DNA of 64,000 nt from Desulfallas sp. Bu1-1. GTDB lineage: Bacteria; Bacillota; Desulfotomaculia; Desulfotomaculales; Desulfallaceae. A program made the position numbers and the translations under genes. Every line of letters starts with the position of its first letter. The stretch's first letter is position 1. The notes beneath the pieces are model-generated. The model was not told the DNA's origin. It made no database searches and saw only the letters and a program-made list of their open reading frames with translations. Positions 26,042 through 33,633 of the stretch are shown one piece after another. The stretch lies in contig NZ_JADNRQ010000001.1 of NCBI RefSeq assembly GCF_015594625.1, positions 434,001-498,000 of the forward strand. The letters are read 5' to 3'.

Positions 26042-26236
26042 ATGAACCGGTGCCATGGGAGCTTACCTCATCAACCGGTCCGGCATGAAGGCTGCTGCTG
26101 CAGCTCCGGCGGGTTTAATCGCAAGTTTTACGGTAAAGAGGAACAGGTAGTCAAGCTGGAAAAATACCTGCAGGATTTAAAACTGGAAGCCAAGGCAGTG
26201 GAAGAAAAGATCAAGGAGCTTAAAGGAGAGGCTTAA
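26042..26236 (+). CDS. Cys/His-rich small protein with C-terminal coiled coil (64 aa)
   Basis: The N-terminal half has HEGCCCSSGGFNRKFY, and the C-terminal half is a charged coiled coil (KLEKYLQDLKLEAKAVEEKI). It resembles DUF5320-like metal-binding small proteins in architecture. The Shine-Dalgarno is poor, so the exact start is uncertain; the coiled-coil part is clearly coding. The terminator overlaps the stop codon. Confidence 0.55.
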   Translation: MNRCHGSLPHQPVRHEGCCCSSGGFNRKFYGKEEQVVKLEKYLQDLKLEAKAVEEKIKELKGEA

Positions 26237-26250
26237 ATCCTCTCCTTTTT
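26222..26250 (+). terminator. terminator overlapping the 64-aa gene end
   Basis: Perfect 10-bp stem AAAGGAGAGG/CCTCTCCTTT with a 7-base loop and a T-run. Confidence 0.75.
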
Positions 26251-26399
26251 CCAGTTAACCAATTAGCTGTAGTGTATATTAAAAAGTTATTAATGAAGCT
26301 TTTACCAATGAAAGGTTAATAACAATCCAAAGTAAAACGCCATTATGCTGAAAGTGCTTCTCAACTGAAAAGGAGTAATCAAGTGGAGGTTTCGGGGAT

Positions 26400-26650
26400 A
26401 TGTTCAATGCCGTGCTTTTTATTCTGGCGGCGGTGGCTTTAATTGTTTCCTGGCGCAAGGACCGGGAAAAAACCGGCAAAGCCCTGCAGATCGCCTGGGC
26501 GCCTCATTAATTGCCGCGGGGGCCAGCGTAACGGCGGTGGCCTGTTTTTTAACCACCGTGCTGATGGTGGGCGTGGTCACGGCGCCGATGGTCCAACAGA
26601 ATGGAAACGGTACGAAAATAACCTGGTACTGCGGGGATAATTTATCATAA
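26400..26650 (+). pseudogene. frameshifted small membrane permease-like protein
   Basis: ATG 26400 begins MFNAVLFILAAVALIVSWRK, resembling the first helix of UPF0718/arsenite-type permeases (…SxxKDREKTxxALxIAW). The frame stops at 26508. A single-base shift near 26499 joins a second hydrophobic segment (ASVTAVACFLTTVLMVGVV) and runs to the stop at 26648. The total would be about 83 aa. Either a degraded permease fragment, a sequencing indel at the GGGCG run, or less likely a programmed frameshift. Confidence 0.5.
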
Positions 26651-26724
26651 TTTTCTAGTAATAGTTTTTCTAGAGAAGGAAAAAACTAAGATTAGCAATT
26701 TATCACTAAAAGGAGGATTTAACT

Positions 26725-27258
26725 TTGCGAGCAACAGGGATTGTTAGAAGGATAGATGATTTGGGCCGGGTTGTAATCCCCAAGGAAATCAGGCGCACAA
26801 TGCGGATACGTGATGGTGAGCCGCTGGAAATTTATATTGACAAGGAAGGGGAGGTAATTTTAAAGAAATACTCCCCCATCAATGACCTTGGGCAATTCGC
26901 CCAGGAGTATGCCGATTCCCTGCACGAAGTGCTGGGGCATGTAGTTTGTGTTGCCGACAGGGACGAAATAATCGCTGTCGCTGGGAGGTTTAAAAAAGAC
27001 CTTATGAACAAGTCCATCGGACCCGTGCTGGAAGACATTATGAACAGCCGGCAGACCGGCATTTTGGAGGAAACTCACAGTCTCACCGCGGACGAACGGG
27101 TGTCTTTTAAAAACAGCGTAATTGCGCCCATTGTCAACAACGGGAACGCCATTGGCGCTGTCATTATTACTTCCGGCGAAGGCGCCCGGATGGGAGACCT
27201 GGAAAAGAAACTTTCAGAGACGGCTGCAGCTTTTTTGGCCAAACAAATGGAAGATTAA
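26725..27258 (+). CDS. spoVT: stage V sporulation protein T, copy 1
   Basis: Forespore-specific transcription regulator of 177 aa. The N-terminal AbrB/SpoVT swapped-hairpin DNA-binding domain (MRATGIVRRIDDLGRVVIPK) is followed by a C-terminal GAF-like domain (about 55-177). It is a very close paralogue of the protein at 32450, differing mainly in the GAF part. TTG 26725 follows AAAGGAGG. In Bacillus, SpoVT tunes sigma-G genes such as SASP genes. Two stem-loops follow the gene. Confidence 0.92.
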   Translation: MRATGIVRRIDDLGRVVIPKEIRRTMRIRDGEPLEIYIDKEGEVILKKYSPINDLGQFAQEYADSLHEVLGHVVCVADRDEIIAVAGRFKKDLMNKSIGPVLEDIMNSRQTGILEETHSLTADERVSFKNSVIAPIVNNGNAIGAVIITSGEGARMGDLEKKLSETAAAFLAKQMED

Positions 27259-27409
27259 GCCTAATAATTCCTTGCTATTGATAGAATGAAGCTAGAGAAG
27301 TTGAACGACTATTCAATTTCTTTTCTACAGCACTTTATTATGCTCCATAGTTGAATTTGTTATTCAGGATGAGGAAATTTTGAGGGTTTGGAAAAATGGT
27401 ACTGAAAAG

Positions 27410-27434
27410 ATCCGCGTTAACACCGCGGGTTTTA
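27410..27434 (+). terminator. hairpin downstream of spoVT copy 1
   Basis: CCGCG pairs with CGCGG, followed by GTTTTATT. 27259-27530 otherwise holds no gene I can support. Confidence 0.5.
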
Positions 27435-27454
27435 TTGTGAATGTTATATTGGAT

Positions 27455-27513
27455 AAAAAAGACCAGGCAACTGTAAACCTGTTTGTTTGTGGTTACAACT
27501 GCCTGGTTTTTTG
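27455..27513. terminator. second, longer stem-loop before the convergent CotF gene
   Basis: ACCAGGCA...CTGTAA pairs with TTACAA...TGCCTGGT and is flanked by an A-run and a T-run, so it can serve both convergent genes. Confidence 0.65.
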
Positions 27514-27530
27514 AGGTTAATCTTCTGCTC

Positions 27531-28190
27531 TTATTGAGGGGGGTACTGTTGTTGCTTGGGTGAGTGGGAAATAAAGTGTTGCGGAGTGGCGGGCAACTGG
27601 TACCAGCCCCGCTGGGACATATAATTATAAAGTTCATAGGACATTTCAATGCAGTTCCGGGCCATGTTGGTCAGGGCGCTGCGGATATGTGGTTCCGAGC
27701 TTTCCAGCGCGGCCCTGGTGCTGGTATCGGCACTGCATTTGTGGAACAATAAAGCGCCCTCGGCAATAACCCTGTCGTTGATGGCGGTGGGCCGGGTGCT
27801 CTGCTGGTAAGCCATCTGGGTACCCGTTGCGGGTGGTCCCGCCGTATAAATGGCGCCGGCGCCGTACTGCGCGGTTCCGGCCGGGGCGGTGCCGTACTGT
27901 TGAGTCGTCATTTGGGTGCCGTACTGTACGGTCGAGGCGGCCTGGGGAGCACTTGCCGTCATCGTCATGGTGGACGGTAGCGGCATTCCGGTTGTATCTA
28001 TCCCGTGGCTTTGCATCATTTGCATCAATCTTTGTACGCTGTCCAGGGTGTGCCTTTGCTGCCGGTCCAAAATTGAACGCAATTGCTGGTCCTGACAGTT
28101 GCCCAGGTAAAAATTGTAATGATCAATCATACAGGAGTTGCTCCGCAATACTTCGCTCAGTACCATTGCTTCACGAGTTCCCGTATTCAT
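27531..28190 (-). CDS. CotF-like spore coat protein
   Basis: A 219-aa protein with a split CotF-type four-helix layout. Helices at residues 5-65 (REAMVLSEVLRSNSCMIDHY) and 135-200 (NDRVIAEGALLFHKCSADT) are separated by a Thr/Gln/Tyr/Ala low-complexity linker of about 65 residues. The C-terminus is Gln/Pro-rich. The long linker is unusual for CotF and suggests a surface-exposed role. GGGAGG precedes ATG 28190. Expected to be mother-cell expressed. Confidence 0.8.
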   Translation of the reverse strand: MNTGTREAMVLSEVLRSNSCMIDHYNFYLGNCQDQQLRSILDRQQRHTLDSVQRLMQMMQSHGIDTTGMPLPSTMTMTASAPQAASTVQYGTQMTTQQYGTAPAGTAQYGAGAIYTAGPPATGTQMAYQQSTRPTAINDRVIAEGALLFHKCSADTSTRAALESSEPHIRSALTNMARNCIEMSYELYNYMSQRGWYQLPATPQHFISHSPKQQQYPPQ

Positions 28191-28281
28191 ATTATTCCTC
28201 CCTTAGAAATTTTTAATGTTTCCTGTTTATTATTCGGTATATCCCGGAAATTATACGGCGCAAAAGTAATATTTTTAGTCT

Positions 28282-28620
28282 TTAGTCCTGGATGATCTCA
28301 ACCGCGCCGGATTGTTCCATGATGGCCCTGACCCTGTCGGCTTCGTGTTTGGGTGTTTTTACCGCCACGATAATCCCCCGCTTGCCGGGCTCAAATCCTT
28401 TTATGCCGTCCGCAAAGGCGCCCGTTTCCCATAAGCCGTCGCGCTCCGTTTTGATAAAGGCCAGTTCACCGGCCACTTCCTCGGGGTCATCCCTGCGTTG
28501 CTCTTCCGCGTCCGCCAGGTCGGAAATAATCATATCCTTGCGGTCAAAACCGGCGTTGCGCAGGGAGTCGACCAGGAAACCAACCTGTTGTTGGTCCTGC
28601 ATTCTGGCAATTAAACGCAT
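28282..28620 (-). CDS. uncharacterised stress-protein-like domain protein (112 aa)
   Basis: Soluble acidic protein with a ferredoxin-like beta-alpha-beta pattern. The start MRLIARMQDQQQVGFLVDSL and the NAGFDRKDMIISDLAD segment resemble the DUF1269/general-stress 17M-like family, also seen in the gene at 47507. AGGAGGTG precedes ATG 28620. Function unknown. Confidence 0.55.
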   Translation of the reverse strand: MRLIARMQDQQQVGFLVDSLRNAGFDRKDMIISDLADAEEQRRDDPEEVAGELAFIKTERDGLWETGAFADGIKGFEPGKRGIIVAVKTPKHEADRVRAIMEQSGAVEIIQD

Positions 28621-28718
28621 AACCACACCTCCTGGATTAGTATGCGCAAAATTTTGCCCTGGTAACCGGCGCTGGCAAAAGCAAAAAGCACCCTCGATCA
28701 GGGGGCGCTTTAAAAGTA

Positions 28719-28745
28719 AAAACCCCCCTCAAATTGAGGGAGGGT
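28719..28745 (-). terminator. terminator of the frdCAB operon
   Basis: On the minus strand a CCCTC...GAGGG stem is followed by a GGTTTTTA tract, about 40 bases after the frdB stop. Confidence 0.7.
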
Positions 28746-28784
28746 GCTAACGACGGGCTAAGCATTCCGACTACCGACCACCAA

Positions 28785-29540
28785 TCAAGCCAGCTTGATG
28801 CCTTTGCCGGGCTTGTAGCCGATGCCGATGGAGGCCATTTTGCGCCGGACGAAGGCCAGCTGCATCTGCAGGGGCAGCTCCATGGGGCAATTGTCGTCAC
28901 AGGCCATCAGGCCCATGCAGCCGAAGGCGCCTTCCTCGGAACCCACCACTTCAAAATATTCCGCCGGGGTTCTTTCATCCCGGGGGTCGAGCATAAACCT
29001 GGCCACCCGGTTGATCCCCGCGGCGCCCAGGAATTCGTCCCGGATATTGGCGGTGGCGCAGCCCGCAATGCAACAACCGCACTCAATGCACCGTTCGGCT
29101 TCATAAATTTTTAACGCTGTCTCATTATCCATACGCTCTTCTTGTGCCTTGGGGTCGAATGTCTTGCTGGTGTGTACCCAGGCTTCGGTTTTCAAGGACA
29201 TGTGTCTGAACCAGGTCCCGGTATCAACGGACAGGTCCCCGATCAGCTTGAACACCGGCAGCGGGAAAAGCTTGATCCTGGCCGGCAGTGTTTTAGTCAG
29301 CGTTTTGCAAGCGAGCCGGGGGCGCCCGTTGATGACCATGGCGCAGGAACCGCAAATGGCTGCCCGGCATACGAAGTCAAACATGAGGGACGGGTCCTGT
29401 TCCTCGCGAATCTGGTTCAGGGCGACGAAGATGGTCATGCCCGTGGTTTCCTTGAGTTTGTAGGTCTGCAGATAGGGTTTTACTTCGGGTTTTTGTGGGT
29501 TGTAACGAAATATTTCAAAGGTTAACTCGCGATCAGCCAT
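28785..29540 (-). CDS. frdB: fumarate reductase / succinate dehydrogenase iron-sulfur subunit
   Basis: Electron-transfer subunit of 251 aa. The [2Fe-2S] motif CRAAICGSC...C lies near residues 60-82. The [4Fe-4S] motif CIECGCCIAGC (near 149) and the [3Fe-4S] motif CMGLMACDDNCP (near 205) lie in the C-terminal half. It connects FAD in FrdA with the diheme membrane subunit. ATG 29540 overlaps the frdA end by 8 bases. Last gene of the operon. Direction of catalysis cannot be settled from sequence. Confidence 0.93.
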   Translation of the reverse strand: MADRELTFEIFRYNPQKPEVKPYLQTYKLKETTGMTIFVALNQIREEQDPSLMFDFVCRAAICGSCAMVINGRPRLACKTLTKTLPARIKLFPLPVFKLIGDLSVDTGTWFRHMSLKTEAWVHTSKTFDPKAQEERMDNETALKIYEAERCIECGCCIAGCATANIRDEFLGAAGINRVARFMLDPRDERTPAEYFEVVGSEEGAFGCMGLMACDDNCPMELPLQMQLAFVRRKMASIGIGYKPGKGIKLA

Positions 29541-31362
29541 TTTTGCCTCCTTGTGATTCAGCCGAGGATTCGCCGTAACCACGGTCCCCCGGCGGCAGTT
29601 CGGTGATCTTAACCGGTTCATATTTCAACTCGGGCAGGTCCGCGCCCTCCGGCCAGTAAGCTAGGGTGCGTTTGAGCCAGTTCGCGTCGTCCCGCTTGGG
29701 ATAGTCCTCCCGGGCGTGGCTGCCGCGGCTTTCGGTGCGCATCAGGGCGCCGTAAGAGATGCACAGCGCGAGCTTGATCATGCCGGGCAGGCGCAGGGCC
29801 TGGGCCAGTTCGGGGTTGGCCCCTTCGCCATTGGAGCGCAGGCCGATTTTGAGCGAGCGGTGGTAAAGTTCCCGCAGGTTGTCAACGGCTTTTTGCAGGT
29901 CTTTCCCGTTGCGGAAAATGCCCACGTAGTCCATCAAGTTCTGCTCCATCAGCTTGCGCAGTTCGTAGACGTTTTCCTTGCCGTTCCATCCGTTGACCAG
30001 CGCCTTGATGCGGTTCTCCTGTTCTTTGACCGCTTTGTCCACCAGCTCATAATTATAGGACAAAGTGGCACCCAGCGTGTATTCAGCCACCTTTTTGCCG
30101 ATGATCCGCCCGGCGGTGATTGTTTCAGCCAGGGAATTGCCCCCCAGGCGGTTGAAACCGTGCAAGTCCCAACAGGCTGCTTCACCGGCGGCAAACAGGC
30201 CCTTGAGCCCGTACGCAGCGCCGTCGATGTTGGTCCGTACCCCGCCCATGCTGTAGTGCTGGGTGGGACGGACGGGAATCAAATCCTTCACCGGGTCGAT
30301 GCCGGCGAAGTTGCGAGCGATGTTGGCGATCTCCCTCAGGTTGGTATTGATGTGCTTGGCTCCCAGGTGCCGGATGTCCAGCCACAGGTGCGGGCCGTAG
30401 GGGCTGTCGACCCCGTAACCTTTGCGCATGTGCTGAATCATGCGGCGCGATACCACGTCCCGGGAGGCCAGTTCCTTTTTCTTGGGTTCATAATCCGGCA
30501 TGAAGCGGTACAGGTTTTTATCCAGCAGGTAACCGCCGTCACCCCGGGCGCCCTCGGTGATCAGAATCCATACCGGCACCATGCCCGTGGGGTGGAATTG
30601 CACCGCTTCCATGTTACCCAGGGGAACTACGCCGGTATTCAGGGCGATAAACATACCGCTGCCTTCGTTGATAACCGCGTTGGTGGAAGCACTGTACAAC
30701 CTGCCGTAACCGCCGGTGCAGATCACGGTGGATTTGGCGATGTAGACCCTGAGGTCCCCGGTGCGCAGGCAGCGGGCCACCACGCCGGTGCACTGCTCGC
30801 CGTCATGGATCAGGGAGATGGCTTCGGTGCGGTCATGCACCGTGATGCCCATTTTAATCACCATACTGTCCATGGTGTATTGCAGCGTGTGCCCGGTTCC
30901 GTCGGCGGTGTAGCAGGTGCGCCACTTGGCTGTGCCGCCGAAGTCACGGGCAGTAATCAACCCTTCCTTTTCCTTTTTCTCTTCGATTACCCTGCCGTCC
31001 GGCAAAGTCCGCTTGCCGGCCACCACGCGGTTCCAGGGTACGCCCCAGATCGCCATTTCCCTTACGGCAAGGGGGGCGGTTTCCACAAACAGCCTGGCCA
31101 CGTCCTGGTCGCAGCCCCAGTCGGAGCCTTTGACGGTATCGGCAAAGTGAACGTCCGGGTTGTCCCCCTCGCCCATGGCACAGTTGCCCAGGCTGGCCTG
31201 CATGCCTCCCTGGGCCGCGGTGCTGTGGGAACGGCGGGGTGGGACCAGGCTTAAAATAATTACGTCCAGTCCATGGGAAGCTGCTTCGACGGCAACTCTT
31301 TCCCCGGCCAGGCCTGCGCCAACGACTAGAACATCGGTGATGAGGGTTTTATAAGTACTCAT
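29533..31362 (-). CDS. frdA: fumarate reductase / succinate dehydrogenase flavoprotein subunit
   Basis: Catalytic FAD subunit of 609 aa. The Rossmann motif VVGAGLAGERVAVEAASHG is at the N-terminus. The FAD-attachment HSTAAQGG (His near residue 45) and the HPTGMVP active-site stretch near 240 are present. The C-terminal domain runs to about 580. ATG 31362 overlaps the end of frdC by 4 bases. Together with the diheme cytochrome it forms the type B quinone-linked complex found in sulfate reducers and syntrophs, where menaquinone is the partner. Confidence 0.95.
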   Translation of the reverse strand: MSTYKTLITDVLVVGAGLAGERVAVEAASHGLDVIILSLVPPRRSHSTAAQGGMQASLGNCAMGEGDNPDVHFADTVKGSDWGCDQDVARLFVETAPLAVREMAIWGVPWNRVVAGKRTLPDGRVIEEKKEKEGLITARDFGGTAKWRTCYTADGTGHTLQYTMDSMVIKMGITVHDRTEAISLIHDGEQCTGVVARCLRTGDLRVYIAKSTVICTGGYGRLYSASTNAVINEGSGMFIALNTGVVPLGNMEAVQFHPTGMVPVWILITEGARGDGGYLLDKNLYRFMPDYEPKKKELASRDVVSRRMIQHMRKGYGVDSPYGPHLWLDIRHLGAKHINTNLREIANIARNFAGIDPVKDLIPVRPTQHYSMGGVRTNIDGAAYGLKGLFAAGEAACWDLHGFNRLGGNSLAETITAGRIIGKKVAEYTLGATLSYNYELVDKAVKEQENRIKALVNGWNGKENVYELRKLMEQNLMDYVGIFRNGKDLQKAVDNLRELYHRSLKIGLRSNGEGANPELAQALRLPGMIKLALCISYGALMRTESRGSHAREDYPKRDDANWLKRTLAYWPEGADLPELKYEPVKITELPPGDRGYGESSAESQGGKNG

Positions 31363-31994
31363 AGGGCACCTCCCAACTGGACAAAGACAAACATTGCCGC
31401 CAGTCCCAGAACTAGTATGATGGCGGTGATGACCTTGGTGATATAACCAATGGGTTTGCGGGGGAACCAGCCCCATTTGACGAACTGGCGATACAGTCCG
31501 AAGCCCGCATGGTATTCGCCGACGATCAGGAGGATCAGGTAAAACCACCAGAAGGACTCCATGCGCTGGGCGCTGGTAAAGTCACGGATGGGCCAGCCGG
31601 TAACGACCATCCACACGTGAATGCTGGCCAGCACCAAAATGGCCATGCCCGTGATGGCCTGGAACACCCAGGTCCAGGTGTCGGTATGGCGCAGCATCTT
31701 GGCGTGCCGCCAGACAATTCTCTGCTCCTGGATTCTGGTGGGAATGCGGCGTCCCGCTATAACGAAATGGAAGAGGGCTACGACGATGATAAAGGGAATG
31801 CCGATGTAAGATAAGTAATACTTGTCCAGGAATTCGGACAAGCCGTTGAACGTTTCCTGGGAGATAAGGATGGTGGCCACAAAGAGCATATGTGTCCATA
31901 AAAATCCCACCAGGAGAAGCCCGCTGGCCAGTTCCACCAGATCCAGGTACAGGTCGGTTTTGTTGCTTTTGCTCAATGTTCTTTGTAGCAACAT
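31359..31994 (-). CDS. frdC: fumarate reductase / succinate dehydrogenase cytochrome b subunit (diheme)
   Basis: Membrane anchor of 211 aa with five transmembrane helices. Histidines in TM helices (HMLFVATIL near 36, HFVIAGRRIP near 78, HVWMVVTGWP near 126, HAGFGLYRQF near 163) fit the two-heme Wolinella/Bacillus type. A diheme anchor enables electron transfer across the membrane and, in syntrophs, energy-driven succinate oxidation. First gene of frdCAB; ATG 31994 follows AAGGAGAAG. Confidence 0.92.
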   Translation of the reverse strand: MLLQRTLSKSNKTDLYLDLVELASGLLLVGFLWTHMLFVATILISQETFNGLSEFLDKYYLSYIGIPFIIVVALFHFVIAGRRIPTRIQEQRIVWRHAKMLRHTDTWTWVFQAITGMAILVLASIHVWMVVTGWPIRDFTSAQRMESFWWFYLILLIVGEYHAGFGLYRQFVKWGWFPRKPIGYITKVITAIILVLGLAAMFVFVQLGGAL

Positions 31995-32449
31995 TTCTTC
32001 TCCTTTCCTTTAGTTTGCTTTTGCCCTCAGGCGTAATTCTTCATGCTATTTTCCGCTAACGCCTCCCTTCGTTAAAAGCTTATTAAAAAAAATGACTATC
32101 TGACTATAAATAAAATTAAGAGAATAACTTTCTATGGAATTTTTTTAACGTCCTTAATCATGCCGTATGCAAATACCATGCCTTTTAATGAGCGGTATTT
32201 TCCTGGTATTTAATTAAAACAACAGTTATAATTTTTAATATTTAGAAATGGCTCGGGGACGATTGTTGCCGGCCCGAATTCAAAAAAAGACCTGGCAATA
32301 TTGTTTTTTCTCTATTCTAATTATTATAAATCAAATGTTGGAGGCAATCTATAGGTAGTGTTGGTTTTTTTTGAAATGGTTTCCTGTAATGGTTTTATAA
32401 AAATCAGGATATTACTAAAACAAGATTTAGAAAGGAGGGTAAATTTAAT
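31995..32449. other. 455-base intergenic region between divergent frdC and spoVT copy 2
   Basis: AT-rich, no ORF with a credible start. It must contain the promoters for both divergent units. I cannot identify them with confidence. Confidence 0.5.
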
Positions 32450-32983
32450 ATGAAAGCAACCGGGATCGTTAGAAGAATCGACGACTTGGGTCGGGTTGTG
32501 ATACCCAAGGAAATAAGGCGCACTATGAGAATTCGCGAAGGTGAACCCCTGGAGATATATGTAGACCGCGAAGGGGAAGTAATTTTAAAGAAGTATTCCC
32601 CTATCAACGAGCTGGGTGAGTTTGCCAAGGAGTACGCCGATTCTCTGCACGAGGCCCTGGGGCACGTGGTTTGCATCGCCGACCGGGACGAGATCATTGC
32701 CGTTTCGGGTGGTCCCAAAAAGGATTTATTGAGGAAGCCTATCAGTACCATACTGGAAGAGATGATAAACAATCGCCAAACCAGGATTATCGAAGAAACG
32801 CACAGCATCATCTCGGACGACCGGGTTCAATTTAAGAACAGTGTTATTTCACCAATTGTCGCCAACGGGGATGCCATCGGCGCTGTAATCATCACTTCCA
32901 GCGAAGATGTCCGCATGGGTGACTTGGAAAAAAAACTGGCGGAAACAGCAGCCTCATTTCTGGCCAAACAAATGGAAGAATAA
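32450..32983 (+). CDS. spoVT: stage V sporulation protein T, copy 2
   Basis: Second 177-aa AbrB/GAF regulator, sharing nearly the whole DNA-binding half with the copy at 26725 (MKATGIVRRIDDLGRVVIPK versus MRATGIVRRIDDLGRVVIPK) and most of the GAF half (EYADSLHEALGHVVCIADRD). ATG 32450 follows AAAGGAGGG. Which copy is the functional SpoVT is not clear; identical recognition helices suggest shared targets. It has its own terminator. Confidence 0.92.
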   Translation: MKATGIVRRIDDLGRVVIPKEIRRTMRIREGEPLEIYVDREGEVILKKYSPINELGEFAKEYADSLHEALGHVVCIADRDEIIAVSGGPKKDLLRKPISTILEEMINNRQTRIIEETHSIISDDRVQFKNSVISPIVANGDAIGAVIITSSEDVRMGDLEKKLAETAASFLAKQMEE

Positions 32984-33008
32984 ACGCCTCCGACGGGGCG
33001 TTTTTTTA
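32983..33008 (+). terminator. terminator of spoVT copy 2
   Basis: AACGCCTC pairs with GGGGCGTT (one T.G) and is followed by eight T residues. It separates spoVT from the structured region downstream. Confidence 0.85.
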
Positions 33009-33111
33009 AACATTTCCAGCTTTTTCGTAAATCAACCGGCCTGAATGCCCGGCTAATTATTTCCCATTACTTACCATTCATATCCGTGATTATTTGGGAC
33101 ACAATATAAAC

Positions 33112-33570
33112 GCAAGGTTCGTAATGGCCGAGCCAAGGCTGTTACAGGGTCGTAAGGCTCTGTAACAGCCGGCCAAAGGTTAATACCGGGTCAAGGCGGC
33201 TCGGTATTGGCCGGCGGGCAGATCGGTAAATGTTCCGGCAGGCTATATTGCAGTCCGAACGATTGCAATATGGTCGCAAGGGATGTTTACCGGTCGAGCT
33301 AAGATTATTATGGGTGCCGACAAAAATTTTAACAATTGAACATGGTTCTATGTTTCTCTGTTGAAATTTGTTTGGGTCTGCAGCAGTCGAGAGATTGCTG
33401 CAGGCTCATAAGGTATCCATAATAGTCGAGCAAAGATCATTATGGGTGTCGTAATGGTTCATGGTGGCCGAAAGGTCATCGTGGGCTGCGCAGATACTCA
33501 TAGTGGTTGTAGCGCAGGTCATTACGGGCTTGAAGGTGAAATCCCCTTCCTTTCTCTGGAAGGGGATTTC
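33112..33570 (+). ncRNA. candidate large structured RNA (multi-way junction of 15-16-bp helices)
   Basis: No gene is supported here, but the + strand folds almost completely. P1 33117-33129/33517-33529 closes a multi-way junction holding P2 33137-33151/33156-33170, P3 33178-33192/33198-33212, P4 33221-33236/33280-33295 with P4a 33241-33255/33261-33275, P5 33303-33318/33412-33427 enclosing an imperfect hairpin (33321-33370) and P5b 33374-33388/33393-33407, and P6 33435-33450/33493-33508 with P7 33455-33469/33474-33488. By hand count these nine helices hold about 136 pairs without a mismatch, about 34 being G.U, which sets the strand. Apical loops include GTAA, GAGA and GAAA (GNRA). Junction linkers repeat GAGCCAA, GAGCTAA, GAGCAAA. 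A 13-bp hairpin (33538-33570) follows, without a T-run. No RNA family I know matches. Confidence 0.75.
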
Positions 33571-33633
33571 CATTTGAGCTTGGCTCACCCGGCGCTCCAC
33601 TCCTTCAAGATGCCGGATCATCTTTAATGGAAA

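Noticed and set aside
29716-31254. 512-aa plus-strand ORF opposite frdA
   Set aside because: Composition mirrors the antisense of a GC-rich gene; no start signals and no domain; frdA on the other strand is certain.
33112-33530. CRISPR array
   Set aside because: Units are about 20 bases with degenerate linkers and complementary variable parts; no conserved 24-37-base repeat, no unique 30-40-base spacers and no cas genes.
33442-33627. 61-aa ORF in the structured region
   Set aside because: No Shine-Dalgarno, and every base to 33570 is accounted for by RNA-like pairing; it is a chance open frame.
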